This document shows positions 47,217-56,479 of a DNA stretch of 64,000 nucleotides, in pieces. Position numbers and translations under genes: made by a program. The notes beneath the pieces are model-generated. The model searched no databases and was not told the DNA's origin. It was given only the letters and a program-made list of their open reading frames with translations. This DNA is from Glacieibacterium frigidum (GTDB taxonomy: Bacteria > Pseudomonadota > Alphaproteobacteria > Sphingomonadales > Sphingomonadaceae). The stretch lies in contig NZ_VJWA01000002.1 of NCBI RefSeq assembly GCF_007097155.1, positions 930,001 through 994,000 of the forward strand, read 5' to 3'. Numbering within the stretch: the stretch's first letter is position 1; the number at the start of each line of letters is the position of its first letter.

Positions 47217-48331
47217 CCGCCGATGTTTCACGTGAAACCTATTCGGTTAATCGGTCGGTTGCACGGGCGATCGACGAGCTGCGCCGCGGGGCGCCCGTGG
47301 TGGTCGAGTCGGATGGCGGCGCGCTGACCATCCTGGCGGTCGAGCTTGCCGACGAAGCATCGCTGGCGGCGCTCGAGGTGGACGGCCGCGCCGGGCTGAT
47401 CGTCGCGCACCCGCGTGCGGCGCTGCTGAACATCACCAACCAGCGCGCGGCGGCCGCCAGCGACGCGGTGTGGATCGAGCGCGCGGCGTGGATGGACCTG
47501 CCCGCCAGCGTCGCCACCGCCGACCCGGTCCGCGACCTCGCGACGCCGTTCAAGGGGCCGTTCACGAGCCGCGATCCGGGGCCGCTGGCTGGCGCGGCGA
47601 ATGCGGCGGTGCGGCTGGCGAAGCTGGGCGGGTTGCTACCTGCGGTGTTCGCGGTGCCTATGGCTGCTGGTCGTCATCGCGGCGAAAGCCGGGATGACGC
47701 TTTAAGGGTAGCCGCCACCGCCATCCTCGCCCACGACCCCGCCGCGACCCTCCGCCTCGTTACCCGCGCTACACTCCCCCTCGACGGCGCCCCGAACACC
47801 CAGGTCGTCGCGTTCCGCGCCACCGACGGTGGCCCCGAGCATCTCGCGCTGCTGATCGGCGACCCCCTGCTGTCCGAGCCGGTGCTGACGCGCCTCCACT
47901 CGGCGTGCCTGACCGGCGACGTGCTGGGCAGCCTGAAGTGCGACTGCGGCCCGCAGCTGCGCGGCGCGGTCGCGAGCATCGCGGCCGCCGGCGGCGGCAT
48001 CCTGCTGTACCTGCAGCAGGAGGGGCGCGGCATCGGGCTGATCAACAAGCTGCGGGCGTACGCGCTGCAGGACCAGGGGTTCGACACCGTCGACGCCAAT
48101 TTGCGCCTCGGCTTCGGTGCCGACGAGCGCGATTTCGCTCTGGCGGCGGCGATGCTGCGTCTGCTCGGCGTGGATGCGGTGCGCCTGCTGACCAACAATC
48201 CCGACAAGGTGGCTGGCCTCGAGGCGGGCGGCATCAGGGTGACCGAGCGCGTCCCCCACGCAATGCCCGCCAATCCGCACAACGCGCACTACCTCGACAC
48301 CAAGCGCGCGCGGCAGGGCCACCTGCTGTGA
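47213..48331 (+). CDS. ribA: GTP cyclohydrolase II with N-terminal extension
   Basis: First committed step of riboflavin synthesis from GTP. The C-terminal catalytic domain (about residues 190-372) has the zinc Cys triad in [20 protein letters not shown], the catalytic [20 protein letters not shown], and [14 protein letters not shown]. The first 150 residues resemble a degenerate DHBP-synthase-like domain ([17 protein letters not shown]). Two unusual DNA features lie inside the gene: a parS-like site in codons 3-9 and a palindromic repeat at 47672-47699 that encodes [19 protein letters not shown] overlaps couple it to xthA and the YkuD gene. Confidence 0.93.
   Translation: MTADVSRETYSVNRSVARAIDELRRGAPVVVESDGGALTILAVELADEASLAALEVDGRAGLIVAHPRAALLNITNQRAAAASDAVWIERAAWMDLPASVATADPVRDLATPFKGPFTSRDPGPLAGAANAAVRLAKLGGLLPAVFAVPMAAGRHRGESRDDALRVAATAILAHDPAATLRLVTRATLPLDGAPNTQVVAFRATDGGPEHLALLIGDPLLSEPVLTRLHSACLTGDVLGSLKCDCGPQLRGAVASIAAAGGGILLYLQQEGRGIGLINKLRAYALQDQGFDTVDANLRLGFGADERDFALAAAMLRLLGVDAVRLLTNNPDKVAGLEAGGIRVTERVPHAMPANPHNAHYLDTKRARQGHLL
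47224..47239. other. parS-like chromosome partition site within ribA
   Basis: TGTTTCACGTGAAACC differs from the bacterial consensus parS (TGTTTCACGTGAAACA) only at the last base. It encodes VSRET near the RibA N-terminus. ParB binds such sites and they cluster near the replication origin, so this is probably a functional centromere site. Confidence 0.85.
47672..47699. repeat. Palindromic repeat inserted in the ribA reading frame
   Basis: Arms CGTCATCGCGGC and GCCGGGATGACG enclose GAAA. This is the core of the intergenic palindrome at 36602-36673 with one base changed. It stays in frame and adds [10 protein letters not shown] to the protein between the N-terminal domain and the catalytic domain. 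Confidence 0.75.
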
Positions 48332-48825
48332 TCGTCGACACCGACGCCCTGACGCTGAGCGCCTTCGGCGAAGTCTGGCCGTGCGTGATCGGTCGCGGCG
48401 GCGTCGTGACGGCTGCGACGAAGCGCGAGGGCGACGGCGCGACCCCGCTGGGCGACTGGCCGCTGCGCATCGCGCTGCTGCGCCCCGACCGCAGCCTGAC
48501 GCCGCCTCGCGCGCTGCCGTGGCGCTGGATTCGCCCGGCGGACGGCTGGTCCGACGACCCCGCCGACCCGGCGTACAACCGCCCGGTGGTTCACCCGCGC
48601 CGCTTCTCCGCCGAGCATCTGTGGCGCGACGATGCGGTGTACGACGTGGTCGTCGTCCTCGGCCACAACGACGCGCCGCCGGTGCCGGGCTTGGGCAGCG
48701 CGATCTTCCTCCACGCCACCCGCCCCGACCGCCGCCCCACCGAGGGCTGCGTCGCGGTCGATGCCCCGGTGCTCGCGGCGCTGCTGCCGCGGCTGGCTAC
48801 GGGCATGACGCTGACGATCCGATAG
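48328..48825 (+). CDS. L,D-transpeptidase family (YkuD) protein
   Basis: A 165-residue protein with the YkuD fold. The catalytic region reads [20 protein letters not shown], with His and the nucleophilic Cys in place. It belongs to the short L,D-transpeptidase catalytic domain type (ErfK/YbiS-like). No signal peptide is visible in the predicted sequence, which is unusual for a peptidoglycan enzyme. Start GTG at 48328 overlaps the ribA stop. Confidence 0.83.
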   Translation: MIVDTDALTLSAFGEVWPCVIGRGGVVTAATKREGDGATPLGDWPLRIALLRPDRSLTPPRALPWRWIRPADGWSDDPADPAYNRPVVHPRRFSAEHLWRDDAVYDVVVVLGHNDAPPVPGLGSAIFLHATRPDRRPTEGCVAVDAPVLAALLPRLATGMTLTIR

Positions 48826-48829
48826 GCCG

Positions 48830-49573
48830 TCAGCGCAGCCAAACCACCCGCCCCGACGGCAGCGGGTCAGGCAGCGCGTCCCCCACCACCCGATCAGCAT
48901 CGCGCCGCGCGCGGTCGAGGATCGCCGGCGCCACTCCGGCAGGGTGAACGATCAGGTCGGCGGTGCCCAGCGCGCGGAGCTGGCGGATCGTCAGGTCGTC
49001 GGGGTCGGCCGACGCAAGCGCGATCTCGGTCAGCGAGTCCGCCGCGCGGACACCATCGAAGGGAATGTCGCCCGCCTCCCCGAACGGGTCGAGCGGCGCA
49101 CCAGGCGCCATGGCGGCATCCCAGAAGCGCCGACGCGCGTCGACCGTTGGGTGCCGCGCCGCGACTTCGCCGCGTGCCGCGAAGACCCGCCGCGCGAGGT
49201 CCCCCAAAGTCGCGGGCAGCAGCGCTTCCAGCCGGGCCCGCAGCACCTTGGCGAGGCTCGCCGATGCACCGCCGGTGCCGATCGCGACGATCACCGGCGA
49301 GCGGTCGACGATCGCCGGCACGGTGAAATCGCACAGCGCTGGCTTGTCCACGACATTGACCAGACACCCGTCCGCCTTCAGCCGCGCGGCGATCGCGGCC
49401 GCCGCATCGGCATCGTCGAGCGCGACGAAGGCAATGCGGGCCATCGCGGGCTCGCGCACGATGACACCGCCAGCCCCTTCGATCAGCCGCGCCTTGGCAT
49501 CGGCGGCAGGGCCTCCGCCGATCAGCAGCACGGGCTGGCCCGAGAGGCGTACGAAGATCGGCAGGCTGTCCAT
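48830..49573 (-). CDS. Siroheme synthase N-domain (precorrin-2 dehydrogenase/ferrochelatase-like)
   Basis: A 247-residue protein matching the N-terminal CysG/Met8 domain: SLPIFVRLSGQPVLLIGGGP, the NAD-binding loop, then LVNVVDKPALCDFTVPAIVD and AIGTGGASASLAKVLRARLE. It would oxidise precorrin-2 to sirohydrochlorin and possibly insert iron for siroheme. The C-terminal methyltransferase domain of full CysG is absent; the extra 100 C-terminal residues are atypical. Start at 49573 is preferred over 49606. Convergent with the YkuD gene. Confidence 0.87.
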   Translation of the reverse strand: MDSLPIFVRLSGQPVLLIGGGPAADAKARLIEGAGGVIVREPAMARIAFVALDDADAAAAIAARLKADGCLVNVVDKPALCDFTVPAIVDRSPVIVAIGTGGASASLAKVLRARLEALLPATLGDLARRVFAARGEVAARHPTVDARRRFWDAAMAPGAPLDPFGEAGDIPFDGVRAADSLTEIALASADPDDLTIRQLRALGTADLIVHPAGVAPAILDRARRDADRVVGDALPDPLPSGRVVWLR

Positions 49574-49598
49574 GGCTTCAGCCTTAGCGCGCGAAGTC

Positions 49599-49698
49599 GC
49601 GCGCACCCACCCCCGACCCCTCCCTGAAGAGGGAGGGAGGCAGAAGGAGCACGCGTTCCCCGCCCTTCTTCAGGGAGGGGTCAGGGGTGGGTGCGCGG
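49599..49698. repeat. Long inverted repeat upstream of the siroheme gene
   Basis: Arms of about 31 bases (49599-49629 and 49668-49698) differ at one position. Each arm carries CCACCCC, GACCCCTCCCTGAAGA or the reverse complement. The 38-base spacer is purine-rich. It has the same style as the other intergenic palindromes but a different sequence, and can form a stable hairpin. Confidence 0.75.
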
Positions 49699-49709
49699 CG
49701 CTTGCCGCG

Positions 49710-49970
49710 CTACCCCTTCGCCGCCGCGTTCCGCTTCCGCGTCGCCGCCGCCTTCTTCGCCGAGTCGGACCGCTGCGCGGCAGTGCGCGCCGCCGGCTGG
49801 CCGCGGCCCGATCCGGCCTTCTTGCCGCCGCCGTCCTGCTTGTTGACCGTCGCCCAGGCGCGCGCCTCGGCCTCCTTCGGCGAGGCGCCGGCGTCCTCGT
49901 AGCCTTGCTCGATGTGGGCGGCCTTGCGCTTCTGCTTGTCGGTGTAGGCGTCCTTGTCACCCTGTGGCAT
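49710..49970 (-). CDS. Small Lys/Ala-rich protein, plasmid-stabilisation-like
   Basis: An 86-residue basic protein. The N-terminal 45 residues (MPQGDKDAYTDKQKRKAAHI, EQGYEDAGASPKEAEARAWA) are conserved in a family loosely annotated as plasmid stabilisation or KGG-like proteins in alphaproteobacteria. The C-terminal part is Lys/Arg/Ala/Gly-rich, resembling a histone-H1-like tail that could bind DNA. AAGGAGAG precedes the ATG at 49970. Function not established. Confidence 0.7.
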   Translation of the reverse strand: MPQGDKDAYTDKQKRKAAHIEQGYEDAGASPKEAEARAWATVNKQDGGGKKAGSGRGQPAARTAAQRSDSAKKAAATRKRNAAAKG

Positions 49971-50008
49971 CGCGGCTCTCCTTCGAACCGTGAAAGCCGC
50001 TCGGGCGC

Positions 50009-50887
50009 CTACAGGTTCCGCGCCGCCAGCCACTCACGCACCTGCGGCCCGACATCCTCGCGCGCCAGCGCCAGCGCGATGTTCGCGGTGATGTGCCCTG
50101 CCTTGTCGCCGCAATCGAAGCGGTCACCGGTGAAGGTCATCGCGTGGAAGGGCTGGTGTCCGATCAGCTCGGCCATCGCGTCGGTCAGCTGAATCTCGCC
50201 GCCCGCGCCGCGCTTGTGCGCCGCCAGCTTGGTCATGCATTCGGGCTGCAGGATGTAGCGCCCGATCGCCGCAAGGCGCGACGGCGCGGTGCCCTGCGGC
50301 GGCTTCTCGACGAGGCCCCTCACTTGCGTGAGCAAGCCGTCGACGCTGCCCGGATCGACGATGCCGAAGCGGTTGGTATGCGCCTCCGGCACCTCGAGCA
50401 CCGCGATGACATTGCCGCCGACGCGTTCGTACGCCTCGTTCATCTGCTTCAGGCAAGGGTTCTCAGGCGACCACAGCAGCTCGTCGGGGAGCAGCACCGC
50501 GAAGGGCTCGCCCGCGGTGATGAAGCGCGCGCACCACACGGCATGGCCCAGCCCCGCGGGTTCCTGCTGGCGGACGTACGCGATGCGCCCGGGTTCGAGC
50601 TGCGTCGTGTCCAGAACGGCGAGCTCGGCCGTCTTGCCCTTGGCCTTGAGGCTGGCGACGAGCTCGCCGGCGACGTCGAAATAATCCTCCAGCGCCGACT
50701 TGCCGCGCGCGGTCACGAAGACGAGCCGCTCGATGCCCGCGCTCAGGGCCTCGTCGACGGCATACTGCAGCAGCGGCTTGTCGACGACGGGGAGGAGTTC
50801 CTTGGGCACTGCCTTGGTCGCGGGCAGGAAGCGTGTGCCCTGTCCCCCCACTGGAAACACGGCGGTCTTGACGGGGCGGATGGTCAT
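50009..50887 (-). CDS. galU: UTP-glucose-1-phosphate uridylyltransferase
   Basis: Makes UDP-glucose for polysaccharide and envelope sugars. The 292 residues include FPVGGQGTRFLPATKAVPKE, LLPVVDKPLLQYAVDEA, RQQEPAGLGHAVWCAR and FAVLLPDELLW, plus VEKPPQGTAPSRLAAIGRYI. Last gene in a minus-strand run with lysA, lptM and argH upstream, but with a 22-base gap to lysA. Confidence 0.95.
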   Translation of the reverse strand: MTIRPVKTAVFPVGGQGTRFLPATKAVPKELLPVVDKPLLQYAVDEALSAGIERLVFVTARGKSALEDYFDVAGELVASLKAKGKTAELAVLDTTQLEPGRIAYVRQQEPAGLGHAVWCARFITAGEPFAVLLPDELLWSPENPCLKQMNEAYERVGGNVIAVLEVPEAHTNRFGIVDPGSVDGLLTQVRGLVEKPPQGTAPSRLAAIGRYILQPECMTKLAAHKRGAGGEIQLTDAMAELIGHQPFHAMTFTGDRFDCGDKAGHITANIALALAREDVGPQVREWLAARNL

Positions 50888-50909
50888 TCGGGCTCCTGTT
50901 TTGCGGGTT

Positions 50910-52178
50910 CTAAACCAGCCAGGGCGCGCGCGTATCCAGCGCCATCATGTCGGCCGCGACACGCCGCGCGCTGACCACGGCATGGTCGCTGCCCGACACC
51001 ATGACCTCGGGCACGAGGTCGCGCGAGTTGTAGGTCGACGCCATCGTCGCGCCGTACGCCCCCGCGGTCATAAGCGCGACGAGGTCGCCGGCCTTGACCG
51101 TAGGCATCTCGCGGTCGTCGGCGAAGGTGTCGCCGCTCTCGCAGATCGGCCCGACGAGGGTCGCGGTGGTGCGTTCGTCGGTCGCGCGGACCGCCTGCAC
51201 GTCGTGCCACGCGCCGTACAGCGACGGGCGCAGCAGGTCGTTCATCGCGGCGTCGATCACCACGAAGGCCTTGCCGACGCCCTGCTTCACCAGGATGACG
51301 CGGCTGAGCAGCACGCCTGCGTTGCCGGCAATCAGCCGCCCGGGCTCGAAGATCAGGCGCACGTCCCAGCCCTTGGTCGCGCGCGCGACCATCGCCCCGT
51401 AATCGGCGGGGCTGGGGGGCGCGGCCACGTCGGGGCGGTAGGGGACGCCGAGGCCACCGCCGAGATCGACGCGCTCGATGCTGTGGCCCGCAGCGCGCAA
51501 GCTCGCGACGAGGCCGCCCATCCGCCCGAAGGTAGCCTCCAGCGGGCCGAGATCGCTGAGCTGGCTGCCGATGTGCGCGGCGATGCCGACGGGGCGCAGC
51601 GAGGGGTGCGCCGCGGCCTGCGCGAAGGCTGCGCCCGCGCGTGACAGAGGAATGCCGAACTTGTTGTCGTCGCCGCCGGTCGAGATCTTGGCGTGGGTCT
51701 TGGCGTCGACGCCCGGATTGACGCGCACCGCGATGTCGACGCGCTTGCCCGCGGCCTGAGCCACCGCGGCGAGCATCTCGATCTCGGCCTCGGATTCGAC
51801 GTTGAACTGCAGGATGCCCGCCTCGACACCCGCCTGCAGCTCGAACACCTGCTTGCCGACGCCCGAAAACACGATGCGGTTCGCCGGCACGCCTGCCGCG
51901 AGCGCGCGCGCCAGTTCGCCCGCCGAGACCACGTCGGCCCCGGCGCCGAGGCGCGCCAAGGTCGCCAGCACGCTGAGGTTGGGGTTGGCCTTGCACGCGA
52001 ACGCGACCAGCGGGTCGCCGGTGCCGAGCCCCGCGACCGCAGCGGCGAAGACGCGGAAGTGCCGTTCCAGCGTGGCGGCCGAATAGACGTAGACCGGCGT
52101 GCCGACCTCCGCCGCCAGCGCGGCGAGATCGACGTCCTCGGCGTGGAGGACGCCGCCGCGATAGTCGAAATGGTCCAT
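50910..52178 (-). CDS. lysA: Diaminopimelate decarboxylase
   Basis: PLP enzyme that makes lysine from meso-diaminopimelate. The 422 residues include the PLP lysine in LVAFACKANPNLSVLATLAR, GIAAHIGSQLSDL, RVDLGGGLGVPY, EPGRLIAGNAGVLL and the substrate loop GPICESGDTFADDR. It starts on the lptM stop codon (TAATG), so the two are coupled. Confidence 0.95.
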   Translation of the reverse strand: MDHFDYRGGVLHAEDVDLAALAAEVGTPVYVYSAATLERHFRVFAAAVAGLGTGDPLVAFACKANPNLSVLATLARLGAGADVVSAGELARALAAGVPANRIVFSGVGKQVFELQAGVEAGILQFNVESEAEIEMLAAVAQAAGKRVDIAVRVNPGVDAKTHAKISTGGDDNKFGIPLSRAGAAFAQAAAHPSLRPVGIAAHIGSQLSDLGPLEATFGRMGGLVASLRAAGHSIERVDLGGGLGVPYRPDVAAPPSPADYGAMVARATKGWDVRLIFEPGRLIAGNAGVLLSRVILVKQGVGKAFVVIDAAMNDLLRPSLYGAWHDVQAVRATDERTTATLVGPICESGDTFADDREMPTVKAGDLVALMTAGAYGATMASTYNSRDLVPEVMVSGSDHAVVSARRVAADMMALDTRAPWLV

Positions 52179-52414
52179 TACAATCCCGGGGGCGGCAGGT
52201 CGAAGCGGTCGTCGGCCCGCTCGCGCGACTTCTTGATGGGGTCGTCGACGCGATCGGGCGCGGCCTGGGGCGGCACGACGAGCTGCTGCTCGGGCGTCGG
52301 CGGCACGAGGGCGTTCAACGGCCGCGGCGGCGCGCGCTCGGGCGACACCGGCTGGAGCGGCCCCAGCTTGCCGCATCCGGCGAGGACGACCGCGAGGAGG
52401 ATGACGCGCTTCAT
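52178..52414 (-). CDS. lptM: Small lipoprotein LptM (YifL-like)
   Basis: A 78-residue lipoprotein with a short signal peptide ([20 protein letters not shown]) and lipobox LAGC. The start GKLGPLQPV matches the LptM pattern. In E. coli LptM stabilises LptD in the outer membrane. The argH-lptM-lysA order is common in proteobacteria. The proline-rich tail is typical. It overlaps argH by 4 bases. Confidence 0.85.
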   Translation of the reverse strand: MKRVILLAVVLAGCGKLGPLQPVSPERAPPRPLNALVPPTPEQQLVVPPQAAPDRVDDPIKKSRERADDRFDLPPPGL

Positions 52415-53799
52415 GATGCTTCCCGTGCTGCGGCGATCGCCTCGCGCACCCGCACCGGCGCGGTGCCGCCATGGCTCGTCCGGCTGGCGACCGAGGCATC
52501 GACCGAAAGAACGTCGAACACGCCCGCATCGATCCGCGCATCGACCGCCTGCAGGGTTTCGAGGCTGAGGTCCGCAAGGCCGACGCCCGCGGCTTCCGCC
52601 GCCGCGACCGCGCGCCCGGTGATGTGGTGCGCCTCGCGGAACGGCACGCCCACGACCCGTACCAGCCAGTCGGCGAGGTCGGTCGCGGTCGAGAATCCCA
52701 GCCCCGCGACGGCGCGCATGCGGTCGGTGCGAAACTCGACGCTGGCGACCATGCCCGTCATAGCGGCGATGCCCAGCGCCAGCAGGTCGTACGCCTCGAA
52801 CACCGGCGGCTTGTCGTCCTGCATGTCCTTCGAATAGGCGAGCGGCAGGCCCTTCATCGTCCCCGCAAGGGCCACCAGGCAGCCGAGCAGGCGGCCCGAA
52901 TGCCCGCGCACCAGCTCGGCGGCATCGGGGTTGCGCTTCTGCGGCATGATCGAGCTGCCCGTCGACCAGGCGTCGGGGAGCGCGATGAAGCCGAACGGCT
53001 GCGACGCCCAGATCACCATCTCCTCGGCGAGGCGCGACAGATGCAGCCCGGCCAGCGTCGCGGCGCTGAGGAATTCGAGCGCGAAGTCCCGGTCCGACAC
53101 GCTGTCGAGCGAATTCGCCGTCGGCCGGTCGAAGCCCAGCTCGGCCGCAACCGCAAACCGGTCGACCGGGAAGCCCGTACCGGCAAGCGCCGCACTGCCC
53201 AGCGGGCATTCGTTCAGCCGGCGGCGGCAGTCGGCGAAACGCCCGCGGTCGCGGCGCACCATCTCGACATAGGCCATCAGGTGGTGCCCGAGCGTCACCG
53301 GCTGCGCGATCTGCAGGTGGGTGAAGCCCGGCATGACGCTCGCGGCATGCTCGTCGGCACGCACCAGCAGCGCCTGCGACAACGCATCCAGCTGCGCGTC
53401 GAGCGCGTCGATCGCGTCGCGCACCCACAGGCGGAAGTCGGTCGCGACCTGGTCGTTGCGCGACCGCGCGGTGTGCAGCCGCCCCGCCGCCGGGCCGATC
53501 AGCGCCGCCAGGCGCGTCTCGACGTGCATGTGGATGTCCTCGAGCGCCGCATCCTCGACCAGCCCGCCGGCCTCGTACTCGCCGGCAATCACGTCGAGCC
53601 CGCCGAGGATCGCATCGATGTCGGCGGCGTCGACGATGCCCTGCGCCGCCAGCATCCGGGCGTGCGCGCGGCTGCCCGCCAGGTCCTGCCGCCACAGCCG
53701 CTTGTCGAAGGAAATCGAGGCGTTTATGTCACGCATCACCGCCGCCGGCCCGCCGTCGAAGCGGCCGCCCCACAATGAATTGGACGTGTCCTTGCGCAT
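52411..53799 (-). CDS. argH: Argininosuccinate lyase
   Basis: Final step of arginine synthesis, splitting argininosuccinate to arginine and fumarate. The 462 residues include [45 protein letters not shown]-like [20 protein letters not shown], the family signature [16 protein letters not shown], and [13 protein letters not shown]. The start at 53799 overlaps the divergent TlpA-like gene by 14 bases. First gene of argH-lptM-lysA. Confidence 0.95.
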   Translation of the reverse strand: MRKDTSNSLWGGRFDGGPAAVMRDINASISFDKRLWRQDLAGSRAHARMLAAQGIVDAADIDAILGGLDVIAGEYEAGGLVEDAALEDIHMHVETRLAALIGPAAGRLHTARSRNDQVATDFRLWVRDAIDALDAQLDALSQALLVRADEHAASVMPGFTHLQIAQPVTLGHHLMAYVEMVRRDRGRFADCRRRLNECPLGSAALAGTGFPVDRFAVAAELGFDRPTANSLDSVSDRDFALEFLSAATLAGLHLSRLAEEMVIWASQPFGFIALPDAWSTGSSIMPQKRNPDAAELVRGHSGRLLGCLVALAGTMKGLPLAYSKDMQDDKPPVFEAYDLLALGIAAMTGMVASVEFRTDRMRAVAGLGFSTATDLADWLVRVVGVPFREAHHITGRAVAAAEAAGVGLADLSLETLQAVDARIDAGVFDVLSVDASVASRTSHGGTAPVRVREAIAAAREAS

Positions 53800-54325
53800 C
53801 CTGGCTTCAGCGGTCCTGCTCGCGGCTCTGGCGCTCGCGCCGCTGGCGGTTACGGGAAAGCCCGCCGCGTCGCAAGCCGGGCGGCCCCTCGCGGCGAAGC
53901 TCGACCGCAGTCGCGCGGGCACGCTCGCGCCGCCGGTCAAGTTCACGACGCGCGACGGCGACGCGGCCACCGTCGCGAATTTCCGCGGCAAGCCGGTGCT
54001 GGTCAATTTGTGGGCGACGTGGTGCGCGCCGTGCATCGCCGAGCTGCCCGACCTCGACGAACTCGCCGAGAACCGCCGCGCCTCGCTGACCGTGCTGACG
54101 ATCAGCCAGGACCTCGGCGGCTGGCGGGCGATCGACAAGTTCTGGACGACGGGCAAGTTCGAACGGATCGTCCCCCGCCTCGACGCGCAGGGCAATTACG
54201 CGCAGGCCGTCGGCGCGGCGGGCCTGCCGGTGTCGATCCTGTACGACGCGAAGGGGCGCGAGGTGTGGCGCATCAACGGCCCGGTGAAGTGGACCTCGGC
54301 AGAGGCCGCGGCGGCGCTGCGCTAG
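53786..54325 (+). CDS. TlpA/ResA-like thiol-disulfide oxidoreductase
   Basis: A 179-residue periplasmic thioredoxin-fold protein. The N-terminal helix ([20 protein letters not shown]) is a signal peptide or anchor. The active site is [17 protein letters not shown]. No ATG fits; the GTG at 53786 or TTG at 53792 gives the signal peptide. Such proteins reduce apocytochrome or other periplasmic thiols; the ccm operon is nearby but this gene is outside it. Its 5' end overlaps argH and its 3' end overlaps the radical SAM gene, both in the opposite direction. Confidence 0.82.
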   Translation: MSLRILASAVLLAALALAPLAVTGKPAASQAGRPLAAKLDRSRAGTLAPPVKFTTRDGDAATVANFRGKPVLVNLWATWCAPCIAELPDLDELAENRRASLTVLTISQDLGGWRAIDKFWTTGKFERIVPRLDAQGNYAQAVGAAGLPVSILYDAKGREVWRINGPVKWTSAEAAAALR

Positions 54326-55256
54326 GGCTCGCTGCCGCCCGCGCCGCAATTGCGCACCCCCGGCACGGCGGCGGCACGACACCCCGCGCAAGCGCCTGCG
54401 CCAGCGCATCCCGCGCCGCGTCGATGGTCGCAACCGTGTCGTCCCCGATGCGCCCGAAGGCGTCGGCGGGGGCCTTCATGTAGCAACAGCCGCTTACCCG
54501 CCCGTCGATCGCGAGATACGCCCCGCCGTCGAGCCAGGCGCACCCGCCCGGGCGTCCGGCGGCGAACATCGCATGATAGAAGCTCGGTGCCCGTCCGCCG
54601 CGCGCGCCCAAGGTGCGGACGAGCTCGCCGTGATGGCGCTGCCAGAGCGCAGGCGTCAGCGCCTCGGCGGCAACACCCGCGTCGTAGTGATCGGCATAGG
54701 CGGGCATCGCCTGCAGCCCTTGCCAGACGATACCGCCGTCGAGGCCGAGGTCGTCGTAGAACTGCGCGATGGCCGGCGCATCGGCGATCGTCGAGGCGAG
54801 CAAAGTCACCGCGAGGCCGACCGCGGGATAGGCGGCGCCCAAGCGGTTGCGCGCGTCGACGAGGCGCTGGATGCCGTCCGCCACCTTGTCGAACAGCCCG
54901 CCGCGGATCGCCGCGAAGCGCGCCGGGTCGACCGTCTCCAGGCTGACATGGATCGTCCGCACGCCGCCCTCGACCAGCCGCGCGATGCGGGTTTCGCTCA
55001 GCAGGCTGCCGTTGACGATCATCGACACCGCGATGCCGCGTTCCCCGCATGTCGCGATCATGTCGAAGATGCGCGGATGCAGCAGCGGCTCGCCCTCCCC
55101 CTGCAACTCGACATGGGTCAGGGCGGGGTGCGCCGACAGGAACGCCGCGAAGGTTTCGAACGCCAGGTCGCCCTGCGCCATGTGCCGCCCGGCGCAGAAG
55201 CCGCAGGTGAAATTGCACCGCGTCGTCGGCTCGATCTGCGCGAAGCGGACGGTCAT
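54273..55256 (-). CDS. Radical SAM protein with C-terminal Cys cluster (SPASM-like)
   Basis: A 327-residue enzyme. The radical SAM motif is TTRCNFTCGFCAGRH with Cys14, Cys18 and Cys21 binding the [4Fe-4S] that cleaves SAM. VELQGEGEPLLHP is the GGE-like motif. The C-terminal part has GGCAWLDGGAYLAIDGRVSG followed by CCY and a later CRGCAI, suggesting a SPASM-type auxiliary cluster, as in peptide-modifying enzymes. Substrate unknown; no precursor peptide was recognised next to it. It follows ccmI by 16 bases on the same strand, so it may be co-transcribed with the cytochrome c maturation genes. Confidence 0.83.
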   Translation of the reverse strand: MTVRFAQIEPTTRCNFTCGFCAGRHMAQGDLAFETFAAFLSAHPALTHVELQGEGEPLLHPRIFDMIATCGERGIAVSMIVNGSLLSETRIARLVEGGVRTIHVSLETVDPARFAAIRGGLFDKVADGIQRLVDARNRLGAAYPAVGLAVTLLASTIADAPAIAQFYDDLGLDGGIVWQGLQAMPAYADHYDAGVAAEALTPALWQRHHGELVRTLGARGGRAPSFYHAMFAAGRPGGCAWLDGGAYLAIDGRVSGCCYMKAPADAFGRIGDDTVATIDAARDALAQALARGVVPPPCRGCAIAARAAASPSAAPPRPLPRSTSPGR

Positions 55257-55272
55257 GGCACGGTTTGGCCTC

Positions 55273-56472
55273 CTACAACCCCAGCGCCGCCGCGCCCTGC
55301 GTCACCGTCGCGGTGCCCGCCGCGTCACCCGCCAGCGCAGCCTGCGCGTCCTTCTTCGCCGTCGCCGCCGCGGCGCGGTCGCCGAGGACGAGGCGGGCGC
55401 GCATCAGGCGGACCCAGCCTTCGGGGTCCTTCGGGTTGGCCTTGAGCTTGGCGGCGAGGCTATCGACCATGCCGCGGATCATCGCCTGCTGGTCCTGCTG
55501 CGGCAGGGCCTGCACCGCCTGGACCTGCTCGGCGGTCGGGTTCGGCGCGGTGGTGACGGGGCCGCCGGCTGCAGGCCCCGAGGCCGGCGCACCCACTTGG
55601 GCGCTGACGTCGCGGCCGTCGGCCTTGGCGGTTTCCAGGATGACGCGGCGAAGCTCCGGCGCCCAGGGGGCGTCGGCAGGCGATTCGCTCAGCAGCGCCA
55701 GCCAGTCGTCGACGGCGCCGCGGCGGTCGCCGCTCTCGGCCTTGGCGACGCCGAGGAAATAGCGCGCGCGCGCATCCTGCTTGTCGAGCAGGTTGGCGGC
55801 GCGGAACTGCGCCAGCGCCTCCTTGGTCATCTGGCCGCCTGCGGCTTGGACCAGCGCCTCGCCGTAGGCGCTCGCATAGCCCGGCGCGGCGGGGGTCAGC
55901 GCGACGGCCTTGCCGTAGGCGTCGGCCGATTCCTTGAAACGCGAGGTCTGGAAATAGCTCCAACCGAGCATGCGCCAGCCTTCGGCGTCGTTGGGGTTGT
56001 CCTTCATCCGTGTCTCGAGCTGCGTCACCATCGACGCGACATCGGCGTTGGCGGCGGCGGTGCTCGCGGCGTCGGGGGTGACGGCGGTATTGCCCGCCGT
56101 GGTCAGCGCCGGATCGGTCGCGAGATCGGGCCGGCCGAGGCGCGTATAGAGCAGGGTGCCCGCCACCGCGGTAACCACCGCGAGGCCGATCGCCAGCTTG
56201 CCGAGCGCCGACGGCCCGAGCGGCCGGGGGGCTGCCTCGGTGGTCGGGCTGGTCAGCATGCGGCGCTTGACCTCGGTGCGCAGCGCGTCGGCTTGGGTGG
56301 GGTCGATCGCCCCGCCCGCGACCTGCACGTCGATGTCGGCGAGCTGCTCGCCCAGGATGGTCAGCGCGGCGGCGCGCGCCGAGGGCCGCGCCTCGTAGCG
56401 GCGCACCAGCGGCACCGTGCACGCGACGGCGACGGCGACCGCGATGACGGTCAGGATAGCCCAGAGCAGCAT
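55273..56472 (-). CDS. ccmI: Cytochrome c maturation protein CcmI
   Basis: A 399-residue apocytochrome c chaperone of the haem lyase complex. Two membrane helices occur at the N-terminus (about 3-22, LLWAILTVIAVAVAVACTVP, and about 90-110, LAIGLAVVTAVAGTLLY) with a cytoplasmic loop between. A periplasmic domain with TPR repeats (about 150-390, NDAEGWRMLGWSYFQTSRFK) binds the C-terminus of apocytochrome c. Follows ccmH by 7 bases. Confidence 0.9.
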   Translation of the reverse strand: MLLWAILTVIAVAVAVACTVPLVRRYEARPSARAAALTILGEQLADIDVQVAGGAIDPTQADALRTEVKRRMLTSPTTEAAPRPLGPSALGKLAIGLAVVTAVAGTLLYTRLGRPDLATDPALTTAGNTAVTPDAASTAAANADVASMVTQLETRMKDNPNDAEGWRMLGWSYFQTSRFKESADAYGKAVALTPAAPGYASAYGEALVQAAGGQMTKEALAQFRAANLLDKQDARARYFLGVAKAESGDRRGAVDDWLALLSESPADAPWAPELRRVILETAKADGRDVSAQVGAPASGPAAGGPVTTAPNPTAEQVQAVQALPQQDQQAMIRGMVDSLAAKLKANPKDPEGWVRLMRARLVLGDRAAAATAKKDAQAALAGDAAGTATVTQGAAALGL

Positions 56473-56479
56473 GTGTGGA

